This document shows positions 48,764-58,845 of a DNA stretch of 64,000 nucleotides, piece after piece. The stretch is from Candidatus Faecicola pullistercoris (GTDB taxonomy: Bacteria; Bacillota; Clostridia; Christensenellales; CAG-917). Position 1 is the stretch's first letter. The number at the start of each line of letters is the position of its first letter. Location of the stretch: positions 26,239 through 90,238 of the forward strand of contig DVNW01000016.1 of assembly GCA_018714105.1 (NCBI GenBank), in the 5' to 3' direction. The notes beneath the pieces are model-generated. The model had not been told where the DNA came from. It made no database searches and worked only from the letters and a program-made list of their open reading frames with translations. The position numbers and the translations under genes were made by a program.

Positions 48764-51700
48764 ATGAAAAAATTAATGCTTTCGGCTATTATTCTGTTAC
48801 CGCTTATTATTCTGCTTATCCTGTCGGTAAGCACGGTTATCGTCAGCTCGACTAACCATATTTACGTGGAAAACGTAGAAATCGTGGACGCCGAGCAGAC
48901 GCTTACTCTTATAAAATCGGACGATACCGTACCTACATATCAGCTTAAAGTAAACATCTTTCCGATGCTTGCTTCTAACAAAAATCTCGTTTATTGGAGC
49001 GACGACGACTCCGTGGCTTCGGTTGACAAAAACGGCGTTATATACGGCAACGATTTCGGTACGACTTACATATACGTAAAGAGTCAGGAAAACGAAATCA
49101 AAACGTCTATGCGCAAAGTAGTGGTTACGGATACCAAAGTTCATCGTATAGAAGTCGCCAACCGGGTGGATAGGATGTATCTTGGCGACGAAGTTCAGCT
49201 TGAATATTCGGTAAAACCTTCGGACGCGGAAAATACGGGCGTGACTTTTTCTTCCGATAATCCCTCGGTACTCAGCGTTTCGCTTACGGGGCTTATAACC
49301 GCGGTGGGCGCGGGAGAGGCTACGGTTACGCTTGCTTCGGACGACGGCAACGCTTCGGTTTCTTTCGTCGTGTCCGTCAAGGCCAGAATAGAAAACGCCA
49401 CGGTAGGGGATTTGTCGCCCGTTTACACCGGTAAAAAAGAGGCGCAGTTCCCGCAGATTACTTTCTATCCCGCAGGGGCTTTCGAAACCGTTACCTATAT
49501 CTCTTCCGACGACGACGTGGCTTCGGTCAGCGCGGACGGCTTTATCAGCTTCAAAAAGGCGGGTACTGTTACCGTTACCGCCAACGTGGACAACACCGAT
49601 TTTTCCTTCTCCAAAACGTATACTTCCACAAACGGATATGCTAACGGGCTTATAGTTAATCCCACTTCCGTATCGGTAGAGTATTCGGAATACGCGGATA
49701 AGCCTTTGGATATTTCGGTTACGGTAAGTCCCGCGGACGCGGCTGCCGAAATTCTGTCTTATGAATTTTCAAACGGCGGCGTGGCCGAAATGCGCGCCGA
49801 CGGCAAAATTTACGTTATAGGCGGAGGACAGACCACTTTGACCGTAAGCGCTCTTGCGGGAGAAAACAGAAAAATCACTCAATCCGTCCGCATAAACGTG
49901 AACAGAGATGCCGAAGATATAGTATTCACCGACGCCGACGGCAATGCAGGCAACGTGTTGTTTACCTTTAACAGTATTTTTAAACTCAAAACCGTTCTTA
50001 CTCCTGCCGACGCCACTTCCGAGGTTGAGTATTCCACCGCTTCGGACGGGGTATATATACAGGCGGGCAATCTCGTTTTCGATTCCGCCGCCGCTTTCGG
50101 TACGGCAACGGTCAGGGCCGTTACCGATAACGGACTCAGCGAGGAAGCGACCGTGGTTTATATCAACAGAAATCTGGTTGTTCCCGTATGTCTGTCGCCC
50201 GATACGCTTTCGTACCGTGTGGATCTTCCGCTTGCGGCAACCGGACTGGACAGCGTGGATTATGTATTTTATACCGTTAAAGACGGACTTGTTTCGTTCA
50301 CGGTTTCGGACGGAGCGGACGAAGGCCTCGCGTTTACCGCACAAGGTACGGGAGTAAAGAATTTTACCGCATATATCAACGGCGAGGAATTTGCCTTTGA
50401 CGTGGAAATTTACAAAACGGTGGAAAATATCGAGGACGTGACGGCGACAGGTATATTCGCGGACGGAGAACTCAGGTTGGAGCAGGTAGGCGGAAGCGTT
50501 TATACCGCAGCCGATACCGTAAGGTTCGATTATACCCTTTATCCCGCTAACGCAACTCTCAAAAAAGCGTCGGTTTCCGTTCTGGAAGGCGACGCGGCAA
50601 CGGTTGCCGCCGACGGCTCGATCGAATTTAGCAAGGCGGGCAGGGTTAAGGTCGAACTTCGCGCGGACAGCGCTTACTTCGTCGTTTACGTGGAAAGCAC
50701 TTACGGCCATCCCGACGAAAACACTGCCGTTACAGGCGCGCTGAGCTGTTATCTCGAAGAAAAAACTTCGTTCAGCATAAACGAGATAGTTACCAAAATA
50801 TCTCCCGATAAAGCCGATATTTCGAAAATTTCGATAAAAACGGGAGAAAATTCCGCAATAACCGTAACAGATACGGGCATTGCTTTCGACAGGGGACTGT
50901 CCGAAACCGTTTATATAGATATTCAGACAGCGTCGGGTATCGTTACGCGTCAGACCGCGGTTACCGTTTACGAGCGTCCTCAAAGGCTTGACAGGGCGGA
51001 CAATTACGTTCTGGCACGTACTGCCGAATTCGATTTGGGCGCATTGTTCGATATTTATCCCGAAAGCGCGAACGCGGACACCGAAATAACCTATTCCGTA
51101 ATTTCGGGAAGCGCGCTGATTGACGGAAGCACACTGCGCTTCAGTCAGGCCGGAGCTGTTACCGTAAGAGCCTTGCTTGAAAACGGAACGGGCAATACGG
51201 CGGTAGTGCTTTACGCCGGCGATCTGGACGTTTTGACCGTGAGCGACGGCGGAGTGTACGTTGTTGAAAGAGGCGTGCCCTTCATGATAGCGCCTTCTTC
51301 CGACATAGCGAAAAACGTTGCGGATATTTCGGAATGGATAACCGACAATATAACGCTGACGGACGGCATCCTTACGGCAGACGTACCCGTGGCCGATCAG
51401 AGCGAGGAATACAACGCTTCGGTTACCGCGGGCGCGTACGAGTTCAGATTTAAAGTAATAGTGCCCGCTTCGTCGGTTACGATAGGGCTCGAATCCGCCT
51501 CCGACGCCGACATTACCGAAGACGGGTTTGTAACCGCGCTTAAATCTCTTGCATTAACGGCCTCGGCAGACTCGGCGGCTACTTTTAAATCGGTTACATT
51601 TGCCGTGGACGACGATTCCGTCGCCGAAATAGACGAAAACGGAACCTTGACTTTCAAAAAAGAGGGCGCAGTGACCGTAAGGGCTTCTTCGCACAATCCC

Positions 51701-54700
51701 GATGTTTTTGCCGAGCTTACGATACGCTCCACGTTCGGCAAGGCGGAATCGGCAAGTTTTACAAGCGATATATATATGCCTGTTTTCGACAACGTCAACA
51801 GCGCTAAAAACACCACCGACTATTCGGGCAGGATAAAGGTATTCCCCTCGCAGGCGGAACTCGATTTGTCCTCGATGAGGCTGGTTGCGCAGGACGAAAA
51901 CGTGCTGGCGGTCGACGGTTTCAACGTAACCCTTTTAGGCGGCGGACAGAGCTATCTTGCGCTTTATTCGGGCGCCGAAATGCTTGCTTATACCAATATC
52001 GAGGTCAGACGCGACGCTACGGGTATAATGCTTAACGGCAAGGACGTGAACGCTTATGCCGATACCGAAACCGTTGAAAACGGCATGCTTGTGATGGAAG
52101 TCGCCGCTTCGCCCGATGACGCTAATCAGAACAACGACGTTACTTTTGAAATAGTAAGCGGCTTCGGAGTTGCCGAAATCAAAGGCAACGTGCTTGTATT
52201 TTATACGGCAGGTCAACCCGTTGGAATTGCCTTCAGCCTGGGCGGCAGGGAAATACGCACGGTAAGCTTTGTAGCTTCAAACACTACTATGGTAGTCAAT
52301 CAGGACGCCGATACCGTTACTGCTCCTTACGAAATGCCCTTCAATTTCCTGTCGGCCGAATATTCGTACAGGGCTACTGACAGCGACGGCAGCGAAGTTA
52401 TAGTTTATGAAGACGGCGCTTATAAGGCGCTTAAACCGGGTACGTTTACGCTTGAAATGCAAAAGGACGGCACGGTTATAGAAAAAACGCTGGTAATTAC
52501 GCACAGAGCGGTAAACGTGGGCGAGGTTATTTTAACCGACCGTCTTAACGGCCAGAGCAGTCTCTCCGAAATCGTACTCAATAACGTCAGGACGCATGCC
52601 ACGGCTTCTTCTTCCGTAGGACTCAGTGTTTTGGCCGCGACGGGTGTAAATACCAACGGGACCGCTCCCTCAACGGTTATAGAATTGTTCGACGCCGACG
52701 GTTTTGCTTCTTTTGACGGCGAAACTCTCGCATTTACGGACGAAGGAAAGGCGAGAATAAGAGTAACCACTTCGGGCGTCGATTATTTCGGCAGCTACAC
52801 GCTAACTTCCAACTTTTACGTGCAATCTTCAGTCGGCAAAGCCACTTCGTTCATTCTGTCCAATCCTTTCGGCGACGGACTTGTCATTGACGATTTCAAG
52901 GGCGCTTCGGCTTACGACGCCGTTACCGTAACGGCACCTTTATACGGCCTTTCGGACAAGGGCGTGATTTTCACCAGCCTTAATCCCGAAGTTCTCGACA
53001 TAGGCGCGGATGGCAGCTGGATCGTAAACGGCACGGGCAGCGCGGTTATAGTGGCCGCCGCCGGCATGGTTTCAAAACAGATTACCGTTAAAGTAGACAA
53101 ATATATGGACGGTATCGCCGTACGTGACAGCCTCGGAAGAGATATTGTGTCCGATATTACGGGAGATATTACTTATAAAATAAACGCTTTCCCCGTTTCG
53201 ATAGGTACGGAATCCACTCTCAACGGATTTGTTTACAGCCTTGAAAGTTTTACCGGCGAGGTAACTTTAAATACGGACGGCACCTTGAACTTTGCCGAAG
53301 GTTACGGCAAAGCCGTCGTGCTTGTAGCCCCTGAAAAGGGCAAAGCGGCCGGCAAACGCCTGACGGTAATAAAAGTGCCCGGTTCGGTTACCGTTTACGA
53401 AATATATCAAGGGACTTCGGCATTACTGCAAACGGATAAGGATTACGTTTTCGACGCGGTAGGAGAGGAATTCACTCCCGCAGTGCTGCCTTCCGACGTC
53501 ATTGCCGTGAATGCCGAATACGGCGTTTTCAGGGCGGACAGCGGTAAACAATATTTACAGACTCTGGGCGGCAGGATAATTACCGTTACCGTAGTTCAGC
53601 CCGTGGAAGAAGTAACCGTATCGTCCGATACACTGCTTACGGCGGCGGATACGGTGGATTTGGTACAAGTATTCGCGCCTTCGTTCAGACCGTCTACCGC
53701 TTACGGCGAAGACGGGCCCGCGATTCTTTCTTATTCGATAGAAGAGGGCTTTGCGGCCACGCTTGCGGGTAGCACGCTGCGGTTTGCCTCGGCGGGCGCA
53801 GTCAAGGTCAGAATAGCGGCTCAGGATAAATACGTTGTGGTTACGGTAGAGTCCACGTGCGGCGCGGTAAAAAGCGCAGAATGGACGGGACTGCCTTCCG
53901 AATTCAAATACGCAAACAAAAATTATACTGTTTCTGCAAGCGATTACCTTTTCCTTCCCTCCGATATTCCGTCCGATTTGATAACCGTGAAATCGCTTAA
54001 TACGTCTGTTGCCGTGGTAAGCGGAAACATCATTACCTTTGTGGGCGGCGGATATGCCGATATCGTTTTGGAATATGCCGACGCGCAGGGACAGATTGTA
54101 AGTGTTGCCAAAACCGTGCTCGTGCACAAACCCGTAACCGAAATTCAGACTACGTTCGACGGGTTCGATACCGACGTCGTGGTGTTCGACAGAAACCCTG
54201 CAAAACTTTCGTACAGGCTGGGGGCTAACGATTTTAACGCTTCGCCTTATACCGTTACGTTCGAGTCCGGCGACACTTCGGTAGCAACCGCTGACGCCGA
54301 CGGCAACCTGTTGTTTAAAGTATACGACGTCTACGTGGAAGTTACTCTTAAAGTAATAAGCTCGGACGGCTCGGTCAATACGGATACCGTAAGGGTAAAG
54401 GCAAGCGGACACAAAGTATTGACGGTTACGCCCGCCACTCCGGAAACCGAACAGTTCGTATTAGAGAAAAACGAACGTGCGACTCTGTTTGCCATACCCG
54501 GAAAGACCGGCTGCGAAATTATATTCAGAGCGGACGAAAACGCGTCGTTGGAGCTTACGGGGGACGTGGTTTACGCAAAGAGCGGCGGTATAGTTCAGCT
54601 AAGCGTCATAACCAAAACCGACGTTGAAACCGTTTTCAGGAAAATAAACGTATTCGTTCATGAACAGGCACAGAGCATAGAGCTTAACGGCGACTTGTTC

Positions 54701-57136
54701 GCCGCAAGCGACAATCTGGTAACAATCGGTTCCGTCATAGACCTCGACGCGAGCATTTATCCCGCTTCGGCCGCGGTCAACAAGACCATAAGATATACTC
54801 TTACCGACGTATCCGGGCTTTCGGAAGACGGTTCGGGCGAATCCGCCGCAGCTTACGTCAACGAAAGAGGAGAACTCGTGTTTACCGCTCCGGGTACCGT
54901 AAGCGTGCTGATAGAAGCACTGTACGGAGGAAACACCGAGGCGTCGAGAACGGTTACGGTCAGAAGCTCCATGGGGCAGATACTGTCCTTCATTCTGAGC
55001 GTTGACGGTACTTCCGAAGCCGGTTCCGAATACGTCCTGTACGATATAGGCGAAAGCATTACTTTCAGCGTCAGGGGTATTTCGCCTGCGGATTACTCTC
55101 TTGATTCGTTCGACGTGTCCACCGACATAGCTTCCGCTTTGACCGTAAGCAAGAACGCGGATTCGTTTACGGTAACGGCAAAGGGCAAAAGCAGAGGCAC
55201 TGTAACCGTCAAAGTGGGCGATATCGAGCGCTCGGTAATTATAGACGCAAGAATCAAATCCAAGAGCATAGAAGTGAAATCGGGCAGTTACGTCATTACG
55301 GACGACGGCGCCGTTACGTTTGCGGGAAGCGTCGGCCTTTCCGCCATGGTATATCCTCTTAATTCCAGCGACCTCACCGTACTCAAAGAGGTTTCGGGCG
55401 ACGGGTATTTCGAAGGCGACGTTCTGTATCTGCCGTCCGTGGGTAAATACACTGTCACGTTAAGGGCCGCCGACGGCGGAGCTGTAAGGCAGTTCGTGAT
55501 AGAAAAACTCGGTCCGATGAGTAACTTTGCGCTGATGTACGGCGGAGAAGAATTCAGCACCCTTAATACTTCGACGATTAAAGCGGAGCTCGAATACAAC
55601 AATCCTTCCGCTATATTCAAGTTTGCGGGCTTCCCCGACAGACTTATAGGCGAAGTCGATTACGGTGCATTTACGGTTACCGCGGCTTCGGATATGACTC
55701 TGACCAGAAACGGCGCGGAATTCAAACTGCAGGTTCCCGCTTTCTCGGCCGATAATCCCTCGTATTACGGAGAGGCTACCGTAAAATATAACGGAAAAAC
55801 AATCAGAATCATAATGAACAGAGTAGGCATAAGCTCGATAGAGTTTGTCGATCACGATAACGCGCAGGATACTGCTTACGGCCTGCAACAGGTAAGACTG
55901 TTCGGCAAAACTTCTTATTACGGAGGAAATAAGAATTATTACAAGATGAAAGTCAACATTCAGCCCGCTTCGGTTGCTTCCAAGGCGGTTTGGACGACTT
56001 CCAACAGTGCCGTAACCGTTACATACAATACATCGGACGGCTATGCCTATATCTACTTCAATTCGTTTAACGGGCTTTCGACCACCGACGTTAAAAACAA
56101 CGTGTTCGACAAATACGTAACGGTAACTGCCAAGGATCTGACGGGTGCGGTTATCGACAGTTATACTTTCAACGTGGTCAACGACGCGGTAAACGTGTTC
56201 GATCAGGCGGGCTTTGTGGCTAACTCCAAAGTGGTGCTTCACGTAAACCTCGGCGATACCGAAGAGGAAAGTTACGCAAAGTTCGCGCGCTTTACCGCTA
56301 CTTCGGGCATAAGCAAATCTCTGATATACGGTAACGGATTCGTGATTAACTACAATTCGTTTAACAATACATATAACAAAGATACCCACGGCAATAACGT
56401 TAATACGGGCATAGGGCAGGCGTACAACGCCATACTCAAAGGCAGCAATTTCGACGCGGGAAAAGGCAGTTACCATAACTGCTTCGGCGGCTCCGCGCTT
56501 TATTACTGCAAGATTCAGCAATCCTATAAAGGCACGTGGGCAAGCGACGGAATGGTAATTAAAAACTGTCTGTTCAGGTATATGAAAGATATGTCTATTC
56601 AGATTTCGAATGAAGCCAAAAAGGTTTATATCGAAAACATAATCTCGATAGACGGCGGCAACGCGGCGATAGAAAGTCAGGTAGAAGCGTATTATCTTAA
56701 AGGATTTATCGACGTTTATAACTTCAAAAACAGGGACAGCTTTAAAGATATACTGGGTGTTTTCGATCCCACTGGCGTTATTTCCGACGGTATCATTTCA
56801 AGGCTCAAAAACCGCGAGAACGGCAGATACGTCAACGTGGTAAACGGGGATAACTACTTCAACGTCGTAGTGTTTTACGGAAAGACCGGCGGCAATACCA
56901 GGCCGATGTATTTCTGGAACGAGGATTCCCAAACTTATGTTAAGGCAGAGCAGGGCAATGCCGCAGCCGCGCCCGGACTGACCAGGCTTACGGATATCAT
57001 GATTTCTGCTTATTCGGTATGGTCTTACGGTACGGATTATATAGATTATTACGACCAGTATAAACCCGACGGCACGGAAAACTTCGAGTATCTCGCACAG
57101 CAGGAAGCCAAACTTTTAAGGACTTCGGGGTACTGA
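48764..57136 (+). CDS. Giant surface protein with tandem bacterial Ig-like (Big_2-type) domains and a beta-helix-like C-terminus
   Basis: 2790 aa; N-terminal hydrophobic anchor; recurring modules such as VASVSADGFISFKKAGTVTVTA and VAEIDENGTLTFKKEGAVTVRAS. Confidence 0.88.
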   Translation: MKKLMLSAIILLPLIILLILSVSTVIVSSTNHIYVENVEIVDAEQTLTLIKSDDTVPTYQLKVNIFPMLASNKNLVYWSDDDSVASVDKNGVIYGNDFGTTYIYVKSQENEIKTSMRKVVVTDTKVHRIEVANRVDRMYLGDEVQLEYSVKPSDAENTGVTFSSDNPSVLSVSLTGLITAVGAGEATVTLASDDGNASVSFVVSVKARIENATVGDLSPVYTGKKEAQFPQITFYPAGAFETVTYISSDDDVASVSADGFISFKKAGTVTVTANVDNTDFSFSKTYTSTNGYANGLIVNPTSVSVEYSEYADKPLDISVTVSPADAAAEILSYEFSNGGVAEMRADGKIYVIGGGQTTLTVSALAGENRKITQSVRINVNRDAEDIVFTDADGNAGNVLFTFNSIFKLKTVLTPADATSEVEYSTASDGVYIQAGNLVFDSAAAFGTATVRAVTDNGLSEEATVVYINRNLVVPVCLSPDTLSYRVDLPLAATGLDSVDYVFYTVKDGLVSFTVSDGADEGLAFTAQGTGVKNFTAYINGEEFAFDVEIYKTVENIEDVTATGIFADGELRLEQVGGSVYTAADTVRFDYTLYPANATLKKASVSVLEGDAATVAADGSIEFSKAGRVKVELRADSAYFVVYVESTYGHPDENTAVTGALSCYLEEKTSFSINEIVTKISPDKADISKISIKTGENSAITVTDTGIAFDRGLSETVYIDIQTASGIVTRQTAVTVYERPQRLDRADNYVLARTAEFDLGALFDIYPESANADTEITYSVISGSALIDGSTLRFSQAGAVTVRALLENGTGNTAVVLYAGDLDVLTVSDGGVYVVERGVPFMIAPSSDIAKNVADISEWITDNITLTDGILTADVPVADQSEEYNASVTAGAYEFRFKVIVPASSVTIGLESASDADITEDGFVTALKSLALTASADSAATFKSVTFAVDDDSVAEIDENGTLTFKKEGAVTVRASSHNPDVFAELTIRSTFGKAESASFTSDIYMPVFDNVNSAKNTTDYSGRIKVFPSQAELDLSSMRLVAQDENVLAVDGFNVTLLGGGQSYLALYSGAEMLAYTNIEVRRDATGIMLNGKDVNAYADTETVENGMLVMEVAASPDDANQNNDVTFEIVSGFGVAEIKGNVLVFYTAGQPVGIAFSLGGREIRTVSFVASNTTMVVNQDADTVTAPYEMPFNFLSAEYSYRATDSDGSEVIVYEDGAYKALKPGTFTLEMQKDGTVIEKTLVITHRAVNVGEVILTDRLNGQSSLSEIVLNNVRTHATASSSVGLSVLAATGVNTNGTAPSTVIELFDADGFASFDGETLAFTDEGKARIRVTTSGVDYFGSYTLTSNFYVQSSVGKATSFILSNPFGDGLVIDDFKGASAYDAVTVTAPLYGLSDKGVIFTSLNPEVLDIGADGSWIVNGTGSAVIVAAAGMVSKQITVKVDKYMDGIAVRDSLGRDIVSDITGDITYKINAFPVSIGTESTLNGFVYSLESFTGEVTLNTDGTLNFAEGYGKAVVLVAPEKGKAAGKRLTVIKVPGSVTVYEIYQGTSALLQTDKDYVFDAVGEEFTPAVLPSDVIAVNAEYGVFRADSGKQYLQTLGGRIITVTVVQPVEEVTVSSDTLLTAADTVDLVQVFAPSFRPSTAYGEDGPAILSYSIEEGFAATLAGSTLRFASAGAVKVRIAAQDKYVVVTVESTCGAVKSAEWTGLPSEFKYANKNYTVSASDYLFLPSDIPSDLITVKSLNTSVAVVSGNIITFVGGGYADIVLEYADAQGQIVSVAKTVLVHKPVTEIQTTFDGFDTDVVVFDRNPAKLSYRLGANDFNASPYTVTFESGDTSVATADADGNLLFKVYDVYVEVTLKVISSDGSVNTDTVRVKASGHKVLTVTPATPETEQFVLEKNERATLFAIPGKTGCEIIFRADENASLELTGDVVYAKSGGIVQLSVITKTDVETVFRKINVFVHEQAQSIELNGDLFAASDNLVTIGSVIDLDASIYPASAAVNKTIRYTLTDVSGLSEDGSGESAAAYVNERGELVFTAPGTVSVLIEALYGGNTEASRTVTVRSSMGQILSFILSVDGTSEAGSEYVLYDIGESITFSVRGISPADYSLDSFDVSTDIASALTVSKNADSFTVTAKGKSRGTVTVKVGDIERSVIIDARIKSKSIEVKSGSYVITDDGAVTFAGSVGLSAMVYPLNSSDLTVLKEVSGDGYFEGDVLYLPSVGKYTVTLRAADGGAVRQFVIEKLGPMSNFALMYGGEEFSTLNTSTIKAELEYNNPSAIFKFAGFPDRLIGEVDYGAFTVTAASDMTLTRNGAEFKLQVPAFSADNPSYYGEATVKYNGKTIRIIMNRVGISSIEFVDHDNAQDTAYGLQQVRLFGKTSYYGGNKNYYKMKVNIQPASVASKAVWTTSNSAVTVTYNTSDGYAYIYFNSFNGLSTTDVKNNVFDKYVTVTAKDLTGAVIDSYTFNVVNDAVNVFDQAGFVANSKVVLHVNLGDTEEESYAKFARFTATSGISKSLIYGNGFVINYNSFNNTYNKDTHGNNVNTGIGQAYNAILKGSNFDAGKGSYHNCFGGSALYYCKIQQSYKGTWASDGMVIKNCLFRYMKDMSIQISNEAKKVYIENIISIDGGNAAIESQVEAYYLKGFIDVYNFKNRDSFKDILGVFDPTGVISDGIISRLKNRENGRYVNVVNGDNYFNVVVFYGKTGGNTRPMYFWNEDSQTYVKAEQGNAAAAPGLTRLTDIMISAYSVWSYGTDYIDYYDQYKPDGTENFEYLAQQEAKLLRTSGY

Positions 57137-57283
57137 GAAAGACTTTCCGATTAATTATATATTACGGTATTGCCGCAATTGTAGTATATCACCGCAAAAC
57201 GGTCGTCTTTTACGTAATACACTATTTCTTTTACGTACTTACTGCTGAATTCCGCGGCCATATCGGCGGAAAACAGCCCTGCA

Positions 57284-57610
57284 AGAGGTTCGGCAATTAT
57301 AATCCCGTCAGCACCCGCGGCCGTCGAAGCCGACGCCGTGCTTGAAGAAAGGGGTATCGTTGTGCTGCCCGACATTTTAACCAACACGGGCGGCGTTATA
57401 GTGTCATATTGCGAATGGGTACAGAACCTGCAATCACTGACGTGGGAAGAAACCGACGTCAACGCAACGCTTTTCAAGGTTATGACGCGTGCGCTTACCG
57501 ACGTCTATCATAAAGCGCGGGACTATAATATCAGTTACCGCCTCGCTGCCTACGCCGTTGCCATTGAAAGGCTTTGCATAGCTAAGAAGAAGAGGGGATT
57601 GTATCCGTAA
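57284..57610 (+). pseudogene. C-terminal remnant of Glu/Leu/Phe/Val dehydrogenase
   Basis: In-frame EADAVLEERGIVVLPDILTNTGGVIVSYCEWVQNLQSLTWEETDVNATLF... matches the C-terminal part of GDH proteins; no N-terminal catalytic domain upstream. Confidence 0.75.
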
Positions 57611-57700
57611 TACAAAGGTCACGGCGCGTATCTGTTTTTATGGTATATGATATATATATTGAGTTTAAATATATAAATATACAAGATAGGAGGATTTGTT

Positions 57701-57937
57701 ATGGCTAAGAAAAACAAAAACAAAAAAGGCTATTTAAACCTTAATTTAGGTTGGATTGTAAACCTGATACTTGCTATTTTCCCTGTTACAAGCTGGATTC
57801 TGGGCGGACTTACCCGTATCAAAAGAGGGCACCTTATAGCAGGTATACTGCAACTGTGCGTGATAGGAGAAATTTTCTTCTATTTTGCCGATCTGATTAC
57901 CGTAATACTCTCGGGCGATCTTAAATTTTTCGCATAG
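57701..57937 (+). CDS. Small two-TM membrane protein
   Basis: 78 aa, RBS aggagg before ATG, two hydrophobic segments, followed by terminator. Confidence 0.7.
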   Translation: MAKKNKNKKGYLNLNLGWIVNLILAIFPVTSWILGGLTRIKRGHLIAGILQLCVIGEIFFYFADLITVILSGDLKFFA

Positions 57938-57960
57938 TACGTTTTTAAAACCGTATCGGA

Positions 57961-57988
57961 AAAGGCGGACATCGTCCGCCTTTTTTAT
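57961..57988. terminator. Bidirectional-capable terminator between convergent genes
   Basis: AAAGGCGGAC-atc-GTCCGCCTTTTTT. Confidence 0.85.
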
Positions 57989-57997
57989 TTAGTAGTT

Positions 57998-58597
57998 TTA
58001 TTCTTCCTGCTTGTAATGCGGGTAAGTATATTTGTCTCCTTCGTTAATTTCTCGAAGCACTTTGCACGGTACGCCCACCGCCACAACGCCCGACGGTATG
58101 GATTTCGTCACCACGCTTCCGGCTCCGATGACGCTGTTCGCGCCGATGCTTACGCCGGCCAGTACCGTGCTTCCGGCGCCTATCCAAACGTTATCGCCTA
58201 TCGTGATGGGCTTTGCTATTTCTATGCCTTGTTTTCTCAGTTCGGGGTCTATGGCGTGTTCCGCTGTCGTAAAACAGCAGTTTGGAGCCACGAATACGTT
58301 GTTGCCGAAGGTTACGGCTACGCCGTCGTTTATCACCATATTATAGTTTGAGAAAAAATCGTCGCCTACCGTGACGTTGTAGCCGTAATCGCAGTGAAAC
58401 GGCGGAGTAATTATAGTGTTTTTACCCATTTTGCCCAAAATTTCGGACAGGATTTTATTAAGAGCCTCGCCGTCGCACGGGTTGCACGTGTTGTAACGGA
58501 AACACTTTTCACGGCATTTCATTATCTGCTCGTGATACTCGGGATTGTAACAGCCCTGAAAAAAACAGTCTACGGGTACAACGGGTTTATCTTTCAT
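57998..58597 (-). CDS. Sugar O-acetyltransferase (left-handed beta-helix)
   Basis: Hexapeptide repeats; GDNVWIGAGSTVLAGVSIGANSVIGAGSVVTKSIP. Confidence 0.88.
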   Translation of the reverse strand: MKDKPVVPVDCFFQGCYNPEYHEQIMKCREKCFRYNTCNPCDGEALNKILSEILGKMGKNTIITPPFHCDYGYNVTVGDDFFSNYNMVINDGVAVTFGNNVFVAPNCCFTTAEHAIDPELRKQGIEIAKPITIGDNVWIGAGSTVLAGVSIGANSVIGAGSVVTKSIPSGVVAVGVPCKVLREINEGDKYTYPHYKQEE

Positions 58598-58788
58598 AAT
58601 TACCTCTTATCGTTTGACGTTCGTATTAAGTTTAACAGACTTTTCGCAGGAATTCAACATATTGCGCCCTGAAATGCAAAAACGCAGATTAAGCTGTTTA
58701 ACAAATTTCTATCTTTACAAATTAGTATTACTATGCTATTATTAATATATAGCCGTATTTGATGCCTTAATTGCATAAGGAGGGAGCT

Positions 58789-58845
58789 ATGGATTATTGC
58801 GGGGCGTTCGGGCGGATTCGTGCGGGTTTGACGACCGATGTTTAA
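58789..58845 (+). CDS. Putative 18-aa upstream ORF MDYCGAFGRIRAGLTTDV
   Basis: Strong RBS GGAGGGAG before ATG; stop TAA overlaps the start of the FtsX-like gene at 58838. Confidence 0.4.
   Translation: MDYCGAFGRIRAGLTTDV

Noticed and set aside
49769-50983. 404-aa and other long antisense ORFs inside the giant Ig-like gene (also 53555-54412 and 55460-56521)
   Set aside because: Low-information antisense frames; no RBS or domains.
57151-57477. 108-aa minus-strand ORF
   Set aside because: Antisense to the GDH remnant, which has clear homology on the plus strand.
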